The notes under the pieces are model-generated. The model made no database searches, was not told the DNA's origin, and worked only from the letters and a program-made list of their open reading frames with translations. The translations under genes were made by a program, and so were the position numbers. Positions 22,001 to 33,800 of a stretch of 64,000 nt of DNA are shown here, one piece after another (position 1 is the stretch's first letter; each line of letters opens with the position of its first letter). The stretch spans positions 3,722,788-3,786,787 of the forward strand of contig OX442434.1 of the NCBI GenBank assembly GCA_949361645.1, in the 5' to 3' direction. This stretch comes from Spongilla lacustris (lineage: Eukaryota > Porifera > Demospongiae > Spongillida > Spongillidae).

Positions 22001-24903
22001 TTACTAAGTAGTAATAGTTTAATTATTAAATGTACTTATTATGATTTTAATGATAGTATACCAATTGTGAATATCTCAGTGTGAAAATAACACTTTCGGT
22101 TTAAAATGGTTTATCATAAGCCATTCAATGGTAAATTAAATCTAATACTTTCAGACATACTATCCATATGTATCTAGATTTACTAACTAATAATGGTTTA
22201 ACTGTTAGAAGTCGTTATTATGATTTTAATGATAGTATACCTATTGTGAATATCTCAGCGTAGAAATAACATTTATTGTTTAGCATGGTTTATCACAAAC
22301 CATTAAATGATAAATTGAATATCTAGATTTACTAAGTAGTAATGGTTTATTGATTAAAAGTCGTTATTATGATTTTAATGATTTTATACCTATTGTGAAT
22401 ATCTCAGTGTGGAACTAAGACTTATGGTTTAACATGGTTTATCATAAACCATTCAATGGTAAATTAAATATAATAAACTCAGCCATACCATCCATATGTA
22501 CCTAGATTTACTAACTAGTAATGGTTTATTTATTAAAAGTCGTTTTTATGATTTTAATGATAGTATACCTATTGTGAATATCTTAGTGTGGAAGTAGCAC
22601 TTATGGTTTAACATGGTTTATCATAAACCATTCAATGGTAAATTAAATCTAATACACTCAGACATACTATCCATATGTATCTAGATTTACTAACTAGTAA
22701 TGGTTTAATTATTAAAAGGCGTTATTATGATTTTAATGATAGTATACCTATTGTGGTTGTCTCAGTGGAAATAACACTTATGGTTTAACATGGTTGATCA
22801 TAAACCATTCAATGGTAATTTAAATCTAATACACTCAGACATACTATGCATATGTATCTAGATTTACTAAATTTAATTATTAAATGTACTTATTATGATT
22901 TTAATGATAGTATACCTATTGTGAATATCTCAGTGTAGAAATAACACTTATGGTTTAGCATGGTTTATCATAAACCATTCCATGGTAAATTGAATCTAAT
23001 ACACTCAGATACACTATCCATATGTATCTAGATTTATTAAGTAGTAATGGTTTATTTATTAAAAGTCGTTATTATGATTTTAATGATAGTATATATATTG
23101 TGAATATCTCAGTGTGGAAATAACACATGGTTTAACATGGTTTATCATAAACCATTCAATAGTAAATTAAATCTCATACACTCAGATATACTATCCATAT
23201 GTATCTAGATTTACTAACTAGTAATGGTTTATTTATTAAAAGTCGTTATTATTATTTTAATGATAGTATACCTATTGTGAATATCTCAGTGTGGAAATAG
23301 CACTTATGGTTTAACATGGTTTATCATAAACCATTCAATGGTAAATTAAATCTAATACACTCAGACATACTATCCATATGTATCTAGACTTACTAACTAG
23401 TAATGGTTTAATTATTAAAAGGCGTTATTATAATTTTAATGATAGTATACCTATTGTGAATATTTCAGTGGAAATAACACTTACGGTTTAACATGGTTGA
23501 TCATAAACCATTCAATGGTAATTTAAACCTAATACACTCAGACATACTATGCATATGTATCTAGATTTTCTATGTAGTAATAGTTTAATGATTAAATGTA
23601 CTTATTATGATTTTTATGATAGTATACCAATTGTGAATATTTCAGTGTGTTAATAACACTTTTGGTTTAACATGGTTTATCATAAACCATTCAATGGTAA
23701 AATAAATCTAATACACTCAGACATACTGTGCATATGTATCTAGATTTACTAAGTAGTAAAAGTTTAATTATTAAAAGGCGTTATTATGATTTTAATGATA
23801 GTATACCTATTGTGAATATCTCAGTGGAAATAACACTTATGGTTTAACATGGTTGATCATAAACCATTCAATGGTAATTTAAATCTAATACACTCAGACA
23901 TACTATGCATATGTATCTAGATTTAATAAGTAGTAATAGTTTAATTATTAAATGTACTTATTATCATTTTAATGATAGTATACCAATTGTGAATATCTCA
24001 GTGTGGAAATAACACTTTTGGTTTAACATGGTTTATCATAAACCATTCAATGGTAAATTAAATCTAATACACTCAGACATACTATCCATATGTATCTAGA
24101 TTTACTAACTAGTAATGGTTTAACTATTAGAAGTCGTTATTTTGATTTTAATGATAGTATACCTATTGTGAATATCTCAGCGTAGAAATAACATTTATTG
24201 TTTAGCATGGTTTATCATAAACCATTAAATGATAAATTGAATATCTAGATTTACTAAGTAGTAATGGTTTATTGATTAAAAGTCGTATTTATGATTTTAA
24301 TGATAGTATACCTATTGTGAATATCTCAGTGTGGAAATAACACTTATGGTTTAACATTGTTTATCATAAACCATTCAATGGTAAATTAAATCTAATACAC
24401 TCAGTCATACCATCCATATGTATCTAGATTTACTAAGTAGTAATGGTTTATTTATTAAAAGTCGTTTTTATGATTTTAATGATAGTATACCTATTGTGAA
24501 TATCTCAGTGTGGAAATAATACATATGGTTTAGCATGGTTTATCATAAACCATTCAATGGTGAATTAAGTGTGATACACTCAGACATACTATCCATATGT
24601 ATCTTGATTTACTAACTAGTAATGGTTTAACTATTAAAAGTCGTTATAATGATTTTAATGATTGTATACCAATTGTGAGTATCTCAGTGTGGAAATAACA
24701 CTTATGGTTTAAAATGGTGTATCATAAACCATTCAATGGTAAAATAAATCTAATGCACTCAGACATACTATGCATATGTATCTAGATTTACTAGGTAGTA
24801 ATAGTTTAATTATTAAATGTACTTACTATGATTTTAATGATAGTATACCAATTGTGAATATCTCAGTGTGGAAATAACAGTTATGGTTTAGCATGGTTTA
24901 TCA
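22001..24903 (+). repeat. AT-rich 179-bp satellite, forward, subfamily C
   Basis: Same backbone as the previous block but a distinct, more homogeneous subfamily. It has CACTCAGACATACTATCCAT in place of CCTTTAAACATACTATCC, ATATGTATCTAGATTTACTA, TAGTATACCTATTGTGAATA and CTCAGTGTGGAAATAACAC. Almost all units carry the palindrome ATGGTTTATCATAAACCAT (for example 22613-22631), with nine-base arms around one central base. The block ends inside such a palindrome (GGTTTATCA) at the PLE2 boundary. No coding signal. Confidence 0.9.
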
Positions 24904-25434
24904 CGACCATTGCTGTGTGGTCTGGGGGGAGGTGGAGTTGTGGCCTGGGGACAGGGTGGGCGTGGCTTTGCTTGTCAGATCGAAAGTTGTCGTGTTTGCG
25001 GAGGGGACGAATTTGCGGCCTTGGGGCTCAGTATGAGTGACTTCGTTTGTCAGACCGACATTTGCAGTGTGGCAGAGGGAAGAGGTGGAGTTGTGGCCTG
25101 GGGACAGGGTAGGCGTGGCTTTGTTTGTCGGATCGACAATTGCAGTGTGGTCTGGGGAAGAGGTGGAATTGTGGCCTGGGGTCAGGGTAGACGTGGCTTT
25201 GTTTGTCGGATCTACAATTGCAGTGTGGTCTGGGGAAAGGGTTGAATTGTGGCTTGGGGACACGGTAGAGGTAGACTGCAGTGGGTCTATGTCCTTAGGT
25301 TCGGCTTGAGTTGGCTTGGGGGAAGAGATTGGTGATGGTGTAGAAAGTGGATTCTGGCGACGACGACGTATTGTGCGCTTAGGTTTGGGAGATGTCATTA
25401 CCAAAGGACAGATCGGGGTCGTTGGTTCATGCAC
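24901..25434 (-). pseudogene. PLE2 ORF1 N-terminal part with a 26-residue coding minisatellite, truncated
   Basis: The frame is open on the minus strand from about 25434 (GTG in this frame; the true start is unclear, and an in-frame ATG follows shortly at MTSPKPK). It runs to the edge of the element, where the stop codon comes from flanking satellite. The start has PTTPICPLVMTSPKPKRT and a basic run RRRRQN, comparable to PICPL and TPSPSP in PLE1 ORF1. Then come four to five tandem 26-residue (78-bp) units of the form HNSTSSPDHTAIVDPTNKAT plus PTLSPG. The units are Thr/Ser/Pro-rich and probably disordered. The helical block found in PLE1 ORF1 is absent because the copy is cut off. Function unknown. 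Confidence 0.65.
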
Positions 25435-25568
25435 TTTTCTCTAACTGTCAGAGCGCCCTTTCCCATGGGTGACGGGCATCCCTTGGTACCTGTATGGACT
25501 ATATTAATGGGTTAGCTTGAACTTACTTATCCTGTATCGCTATCGCTCACTCGCTTGCTTGAGCGTTG

Positions 25569-25657
25569 AGTATCCTTTCAGTCAAAACTTTATCACAGAT
25601 GCATTTCGGCTGGTTAGGCCTTCTTCAGTGCGAAAAAAGTGTACAGAAAAGGATACT
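25569..25657 (-). ncRNA. Hammerhead-ribozyme-like hairpin of PLE2
   Basis: On the plus strand AGTATCCTTT (25569-25578) and AAAGGATACT (25648-25657) form a perfect 10-bp inverted repeat. Between them, read on the minus strand, lie CTGAAGA (25628 to 25622, an exact CUGANGA match), AGGC and GCC as a short stem II (25620-25618 with 25610-25608), and GAAA (25607 to 25604) followed by TGCATCTGTGATAAAG. Here the CUGANGA box is intact, but stem III, which is five perfect pairs in PLE1, is reduced to about two. The motif lies between endonuclease end and ORF1 start in both elements, the expected place for a PLE pseudo-LTR ribozyme. Confidence 0.5.
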
Positions 25658-25753
25658 GTTGTGCAGTGTGCTTAAAAACTAAGGTGGAAAGCATGGTGCA
25701 GCTGGTGCAGTGAGTGTTAGCAGCTGGTATATGTATGTTTGCATGTGTTGTTT

Positions 25754-27854
25754 TTATAGATATATATCGTTCAGCCCTTCAGGTGTTCTGGTTCTGAGTT
25801 TGTTGATCCACCACTGTTCCTCTGCCATTCTCTGTGAGGGGTGTGTGTGCGTCAGGGGTATGATTTGTGCATTGAATGTACCGTGTGTATCGAAATGTTT
25901 GTAAAGCAGCATTCTGGGTTGTCTTGTAGAGCGAAAACTGCTTCTGTGGTGGGACATTCTTTCTCTCAGACTTCTGGTAGTTTGTCCCACGTACTGGAGT
26001 TTGCATGTTTTGCATTGTAGAATGTATATTATGTTCTAACTGCTACATGTGAGCCTGTTTCTTATGTGTATTTTTTCGTTTGTTGTAGTACTCCTAAATG
26101 CATTGGCCTTGATCAACATGGGGCACACAAGGCAGTCTTTTCTATTGCATCTTGTCGGGAGTAGTGGTATTGAATAACTTTTGTCTGACGGTTGTAAGCC
26201 TGTTTTCTTTATGTCTGTGTCAAGCGGTGATCTTGTTATAATCTTCTTTAAATTTGGAAAATTTTTGTACGCCGTTATTGGTTTACTTAGGGAGAGTGGG
26301 AAGGTAGTAGCTTCTCGTTGTAGTATCTCGATGTGTTGTTGTAGGTGTGGTCTTGTATGTTGTCGTCTAGCGTCATATTCAATTATAAGTGGGTATATTA
26401 TCTTTTTTTGGGTTCGCTGAACAATGCTTGGATTACTTGGTTTATCTTTTTAAACGCGTATCCTCTGTTGAGAAAGTGATCAATGTGTTGTTGCTTCAGT
26501 TTAGCAAATTGCTTTGGGTCAGAGCATTGTCTCTGGTATCTTAAAAGTTCTGCTTTTATAATTGCGGTCTTTGTATGGTGTGGGTGATGACTGGTGTAAT
26601 GTTTATATTGAAAAGAATTTGTTGGTTTGAGATGTGTTTTGTAAGACAGTTTTTTTGTTAATTCAAAGTTGGTGTCTTTGTATACTGTTAAGTCAAGGTA
26701 GTCTATTGCTGTGTCAGATATGTTCCATTCGAATTTTATAGTGGGATGGTAGTTATTGAGGTTAGTGAGTAAGGTGTCTAAATCCGCCCTTGAATGTGTC
26801 CATATCATAAATATATCATCCATGTATCGTTTGTAAGTGTGTGGTCATTTGTCTTGTGTGTTCAGAAAGCTTTCTTCCAGACTGGACATGAATGTGTTTG
26901 CTAAGGTGGGTGCCAAAGGTGTTCCCATGGCTACTCCCGTAAGCTGATGGTACGGTTGTCCATTAAAAGTAAATATGTTGTTTTTAAGTTCGAAGTTAAG
27001 TAATTGTCTAGCCACGTGTTTTGGGAGTCCAATGATTTCGTTGTATTGTAAAAGTGCATTTATGCCTTATTCTTGCGGAATTGTAGTGTATAGGCTCTTT
27101 ACATCTATAGATATAAGGAGTACCTGTTCGCATGGTGGTATTGTTGTCTTGTTAAGTATATTAATGAGGGCTTGTGAGTTCTTTTGGTGTGATGGTGCAA
27201 GGGGGACGATGGTCTTAAAGTGGTCTATGTATTTCGAAATATTTGTTGTTGCTCCATTGATGCCTGCTACTACAGGTCTTACCGTGACTGGACTTTTGTG
27301 TCAAATTTATCTATGTATCCTGTGGAGTATAATTCTTTTATGTAGTTTGTTATATTTGCTGCAAGTGATGGTGTTGGGTCATGGTCTAATTTGGAGTATG
27401 TTGTATCATCTGAAAGGTGATTGTTGCCGTCTGTTACATATTTGTCTCTGCTTGTTATAGTGAGGGTAGATCTTTATCAGCTTTTCTAAAAATTATCTCT
27501 TCTTTTCGTTGTTTTAGCAATTTTATTGCTTTTCTATCCTGAACTGTTAATTATCTGTTATTTTGAAGTGTGGCTTGTTGCAATGGGTCATAATCTCAGT
27601 TTAAGGTATTTTTCTAATGATGGATTGTTTGATGTGGTGGGGTTGTAATTAGATTACTATTTGAATGGATTTGGTTGTTGAGTGTTGTTTTGAAATAAAT
27701 AGTCTAGTCTTATAGTTCTTTTATATTGTTCAATTGGTTTCAGTAAGGATCTCAAGTTGCATGTTGGTGTGGGGATGAAAAGGAGTCCTTTTTCTAAAAT
27801 TGCTATTTCGTCTTTTGTAAGTGGTATATTGGATAAGTTCATAATGTGTGTCAT
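25754..27854 (-). pseudogene. PLE2 reverse transcriptase and GIY-YIG endonuclease, interrupted
   Basis: The reading runs from 27854 down. The N-terminal block is MNLSNIPLTKDEIAILEKGL with LLFIPTP. The RT1 region EEIIFRKADK is at about 27500-27470, followed by a frameshift into RDKYVTDGNNHLSDDTTYSK. RPVVAGINGATTNISKYIDH lies at about 27285-27225, motif A ISIDVKSLYTTIP at about 27112-27076, motif B GVAMGTPLAPTLANTFM at about 26937, and the catalytic YMDD at 26826-26815 (KRYMDDIFMIW). Thumb sequence continues to LFSEPKK near 26400. After a frameshift in an A-run come ITAYKNFPNLKKIITRS, the linker KDCLVCPM, and the endonuclease NIIYILQCKTCKLQYVGQTT, SLRERM, AEEQWWINKL and GLNDIYL to the stop at 25754. 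In-frame stops are at 27067-27069 (TAA), 26845-26847 (TGA) and 26036-26038 (TAG). This order is diagnostic of endonuclease-bearing Penelope-like elements. Confidence 0.92.
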
Positions 27855-27875
27855 CTTTTGTTTTCTGTTTTAACT

Positions 27876-30800
27876 GCTCAATGGAGTGAAGTTTTATGCT
27901 CATTGCTATACATGAAGTGAAGCTTAATGCCCATTGCTATACATGGAGATGATACACATGGATTGAAGCTATATGCACGTTGCTTTACAGGGAGTGACGC
28001 TTCATGCTCAATGCTATACATGGAGTGATGCTTTTGCTCATACCTATACATGGAGTGAAGCTTTATGCACAATGCTATACAAGAGGGAATGTTTATGCTC
28101 ATTGCTATACATAAATTGAAACTTTTTGCTCAATGTTATACATGAATTGAGGCTTTATGCTCATTGCTATACATGGAGTGAAGCTTTATGCCCATTGCTA
28201 AACATGGAGTTGATACACATGGAGTGAAGCTATATGCTTAATATTATACATGCAGTGAATCTTTATGCTCAATGCTATACAAGGTGTAAAGCTATGTGCT
28301 CATTGCTATACATGGAGTGAAGCTTTATGCTCATTACTATACATGGAGTGAAGCTTTATGCCCATTGCTATACTTGGATGGAAGCATTATTTCATTGTTA
28401 CACATGGAGTGAGGCTTTATGCACATTCATTTACATGGAGTGAACATTCATGCTCATTGTTATACCTGGTGTGGAGCGTAATGCTCGGAGTGAAGCTTTA
28501 TGCTAATTGCTATACAAAAAGTGAAGCTTTATGCCCATTGCTATACATGGAGTTGATACACATGGAGTGAAGCAACATGCTTATTGCTATACATGGAGTG
28601 AAGCTTTATGCTCATTCCTATGCATGGAGTGAAGCTTTGCACGCATTGTTATACATGGAGTGAAGCTTTATGCTCATTACTATACATGGAGTGAAGCTTT
28701 ATGCTCAATGATTTACAAGGAGTGAAGCTATATGCTCATTGCTATACAAGGAGTGAAGTGATATGTTCGTTGATGTGCATGGAGGGAAGCATTATGCTCA
28801 TTTTTATACATGGAGTGACGCTTTATGCTCAATGCTATGCAAGGAGTGAAGCTATGTGCTCATTGCTATACATGGAGTGACGCTTTATGCTCATTGCTAT
28901 ACATGACGTGATGCTTTATGCGCATTGCTATAGTTGGTGTGAAGCAATTTCTCATTGTTACACATGGAGTGAGGGTTTATGCTCATTCGTTTACATGGAG
29001 TGTAAATTTATGCTCATTGCTATACCTGGTGGGAAGCATAATGCTCGGACTGAAGGTTTATGCTCATTGCTATACATGGAGTGAAGTTTTATGCTCATTG
29101 CTATACATGGAGTGAAGCTTTATGCTCATTACTATACATGGAGTGAAGCTTTATGCCCATTGCTATAATGGAGTGAAGGTTTTTCTGATTGTTACACATG
29201 GAATGAGGCTTTATGCTCATTCATTCACATGGAGTGAAAATTTATGCCCATTGCTATACCTGGTGTGATACGTAATGCTTGGAGTGAACCTGTAGGCTCA
29301 TTGCTATACATGGATGGAAGTCTTATGCGCATTGCTATACATGAAGTGAAGAATTATGCCCATTGCTATACATGGAGTGATGCTTTATGCTCAAACCTAT
29401 ACATGTAGTGAAGCTTTATGATCAATGCTATACAAGGGGGAAAGTCTATGCACATTGCTATACATGGAGTGAAGCTAAATGCTCTATCCTATACATGGAG
29501 TGAAACTTTGTGCTCATTGCTATAAATGGACTGAAGTAATATGCTCAATGCTATACATGGAGTGACGCTTTATGCTCATTCCTATACATGAAGTGAAGCT
29601 TTGTGCCCATTGCTATACATGGAGTGAAGCTTTATGCTCATTGCGAAACATGGAGTGAAGCATTATTCTATATGCTATACAAGGAGTGAAGCTATATGCT
29701 CATTGCTACACATCGAGTGAAGCTTTATGCTTATTGCTATACATGAAATGAAGCGTCATGCTCATTGCAATACATGGAGTGAAGCTTTATGCTCAATGCC
29801 ATACAAGGAGTGAAGCTATATGTTCATTGCTATGCATGGAGTGAAGCTTAAAGCTCAATACTACACATATAATGAAGCTTTATGCTCAATGCTAAACAAG
29901 GAGTGAAGCTTTATGCTCATTGCTATACATGAATTGAAGCATTATGCTCATTGCTATACATGAAGTGAAGTGTTATGCTCATTGCTATACATGGAGTGAA
30001 GCTTTAGGCTCAATGCTATACAAGGAGTGAAGCTATATGCTCATTGCTATACATGTAGTGAAGCCTTAAGCTCATTCCTATACATGGTGTGAAGCTTTGC
30101 GCTCATTGTTATACATGGAGTGAAGCTTTATGCCCATTGCTATGCATGGAGTGAAGTTTGATGCTCAATGCTTTACAAGGAGTGAAGCTATATGCTCAAT
30201 GCTATGCAAGGAGTAAAGCTATATGCTCAATGCTATGCAAGAAGTGAAGCTATATGCTCATTGCTATTCCAGGAATGAAGCGATATGTTCATTGCTGTAC
30301 ATGTAGTGAAGCATTATGCTCATTACTATACATGGAGTAACGCTTCATGCTCATTGCTATACAAGGAGTGAAGCTATGTGCTCATTGCTATTCATGGAAT
30401 GAAGCTATATGCTCATTGCTAAACATGGAGTTAATCTTAATGCATAATACTTTACAAGGTGTGAAGCTATATGCTCATTGCCTTACAAAAAGTGAAGCGA
30501 TATGTTCATTGCTATACATGGAGCGAAGCATTATGCTCATTTCAATACATGGAGTGAAGCCTTATGCTCATTGCTATAATGGAGTGAAGCTATATGCTCA
30601 TTGCTTTACATCGAGTGAAGCTTAATATTCATATTCATGCTATACATGAATTTTAGCATTATGCTCATTGGTATAAGTGGAATAAAGCTTTATGGTTAAT
30701 GCTATGCAAGGAGTGATACTGTGAAGCTATATGCTCATTGCTATAAGTGGAGATAAGCTCTATGATCAATGCTATACAAGGAGTGAAGCTACATGCTCAT

Positions 30801-33800
30801 TGCTTTACATCGAGTGAAGCTTTATGCTCATTGCTATACACGAAATTCAGCGTTATGCTCATTGCTATAAGTGGAATGAAGCTTTATGGTTAATGCTATA
30901 AAAGGAGTGAAGCTTCATGATCATTGCTATACATAGAGTGAAGCTTCATGCTCATTACTATACATGGAGTTAAGATTGATGCTCATTTCTATACATGGAG
31001 TGACACTGCGCTCATTGTTATACATGGAGTGAAGCTTTATGCTTATTGCTATACATGGAGTGAAGCTTTAGGCTCAATGCTATGCAAGGAGTGAAGCGAT
31101 ATGTTCATTGCTGTACATGGAGTGAAGCTTTATGCTCAATGCTATACATGGATTGAAGCTATAGGCTCAATGCTATGCAAGGAGTGAAGCTACACGCTCA
31201 TTGCTATACATGGAGTGAAGCTTTATGCTCATTACTATACATGGAGTGAAGCAATAAGCTCAATGCTATTAAAGGAGTGAAGTATTATGCTCTTTGCTAT
31301 ACATGGAGTGAAGCTTTATGCTCATTCCTATACATGAAGTGAAGGTTTGCGCTCATTGTTATACATGGAGTGAAGATTCATGCTTATTGATACACATGGA
31401 GTGAAGCTTTATGCTCAATGCTTTACAACGAGTGAAGCTATATGCTCATTGCTATACAAGGAGTGAAGCGACATGTTCATTGCTGTACATGGAGTGAAGC
31501 ATTATGCTCATTTCTATACATGGAGTGACGCTTTATGCTCATTGCTACACAAGGAGTGAAGCTATGTGCTCATTCCTATACATGGAGTGAAGCTTTATGC
31601 TCATTGCTATACACGGAGTGAAGCTTTATGTGCATTGCTATGGTTGGAGTGAAGCTTTTTCTCATTGTTACACATGGAGTGAGGCTTTATGCTCATTCAT
31701 TTACATGGAGTAAAAATTTATGCTCATTGCTATATCTGGTGTGAAGCGTAATGCTCGGAGTGAAGCTTTATGCTCATTGCTATACATGGAGTGAAGTTTT
31801 ATGCTCATTACTATACATGGAGCGAAGCTTTATGCCCTTTCCTGTACATGGAGTTGAGTGAAGCTTCATGTTCAATGCTATACATGGAATGATGCTTTAT
31901 GCTCATACCTATACCTGGAGTGACGCTTAATGCTTATTGCTATACAAGGGGGAAAGCTTTATGCTCATTGCTATACATTGATCGAAACTTTATGCTCAAT
32001 GTTTTACAAGGAGTGAAGCTATATGCTGATTGCTACACATGGAGTGAAGCTTTATGCTCATACCTATACATGGAGTGAAGCTTTATGCTCAATGCTATAC
32101 AAGGAGGACATTTAATGTTCATTGCTTTACATGGATTGAAGCTTTATGCTCAGTTGTATACATGAATTGAAGCTTAATGCTCACTGTTATACATGGTGTA
32201 AAGCTTTCAGCTTACTTTTATACATGGAGTGAAGCTTCATGCTCATTGCTACGCATGGAGTGAAGCTTTACGCTCTATCCTGTACATTGAGTGAAGCTTT
32301 GTGCTCATTGCTATAAATGTAGTGAAGTTATATGTTCATTGCTATACATGAAGTGAAGCTTTATACTCAATCGTATACAAGGAGTGAAGCGATATGTTCA
32401 TTGCTGTACGTCGAGAGAAGCACTATGCTCATTTCTATACATGGAGTGAAGCTTTATGCTCATTGCTATACAAGGGAGTGAAGCTATGTGCTCATTGCTA
32501 TACATGGAGTGAAGCTTTGTGCTCATTGCTATACATGAAGTGAAGCGTAATGCTCATTGCTATACATGAGATGAAGCTTTAGGCTCATTACTATACATGG
32601 AGTGAAGCTTTATGCCCATTGCTATAACTGTAGTGAAGTTTTTTCTCATTGTTGCACATGGAGTGAGGCTTTATGCTCATTGATTCACATGGAGTGTAAA
32701 TTTATGCTCATTGCTAAACCTGGTGTGAGGCGTAATGCTCGGAGTGTAGCTTTTTGCTCATTGCTATACATGGAGTGAAGTTTTATGCTCATTGCTATTC
32801 ATGGAGTGAAGCTTTATGACCATTGCTATACATGGAGTTGATACACATGGAGTGAAGCTATATGCTCGTTGCTTTACATGGAGTGAAGCTTCATGCTCAA
32901 TGCTATACATGGAGTGAAGCTTTATGCTCATACCTATACATGGAGTGAAGCTTTATGCTCAATGCTATACAAGGGGTGAAGTTTATGCTCATAGCTATAC
33001 ATGGATTGAAGCTTTATGCTCAATGTTAATCATGAATTGAAGCTTTATGCTCATTGCTATACAAGAAGTGAAGCTATATCTTCATTTATATACATGTATT
33101 GAAGCTTTAAGCTCATTACTATACATGGAGTGAAGCTTTATGCCCATTGCAGTAGTTGGATTGAAGCTTTTTGTCATTGTTACACATGGAGTTAGGCTTT
33201 ATGCTCATTCATTTACATGGAGTGAAAATTTATGCCCATTGCTATACCCGGTGTCAAACGTAATGCTTGGAGTGCAGCTGTATGCTCATTGCTGTACATG
33301 GAGTGACGTTTATGCGCATTGCTATACATAGAGTGAAGCATTATGCCCATTGCTATAAATGGAGTGATGCTTTATGCTCATGCCTATACATGTAGTTATG
33401 ATTTATGCTCATTGCTATAAATGGACTGAAGAGATATGCTCAATGCTTTACATGGAGTGAAGCTTTATGCTCATTCCTATACATGAAGTGAAGCTTATGG
33501 CTCATTGCTATACATAAAGTGACGCTTTATGCTCATTGCAAAACATGGAGTGAAACTTTATTCTCTTTGCTATACAAGGAGTGAAGCTATATGCTCATTG
33601 CTACACATCGAGTGAAGCTGTATGCTCATTGCTATACATGAAATGAAGCGTCATGCTCATTGCTATTCATGGAGTGAAGCTTTATGCTCAATGCCATACA
33701 AGGAGTAAAGCTACATGCTCATTGCTATACATGGAGTGAAGCTTTAAGCTCAATACTACACATGGAATGAAACTCTATGCTCAAGGCTAAACAAGGAGTG

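Larger units (their letters stand above)
24904..27875 (-). mobile_element. Penelope-like retroelement PLE2, permuted, nearly full RT-EN
   Basis: Read on the minus strand: a reverse transcriptase with N-terminal extension (27854 down to about 26200), a linker with cysteines, a GIY-YIG endonuclease ending at 25754, a hammerhead-like hairpin (25657 to 25569), and then the start of ORF1 (25434 to 24903). This is the same permuted order as PLE1. It lies between two different satellites: subfamily C of the 179-bp family on the left and the 31-bp satellite on the right. It therefore marks a junction and has no visible target-site duplication. Several stops and frameshifts make it inactive, but it is better preserved than PLE1. 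Confidence 0.9.

Noticed and set aside
24910..25309. Plus-strand glycine-rich open frames of 111 and 90 codons
   Set aside because: Antisense of the PLE2 ORF1 minisatellite; the periodicity comes from the 78-bp coding repeat.
26975..27460. 161-codon plus-strand open frame, also 26181-26420 and 25710-25904
   Set aside because: These lie opposite the PLE2 reverse transcriptase/endonuclease, whose conserved motifs are on the minus strand.
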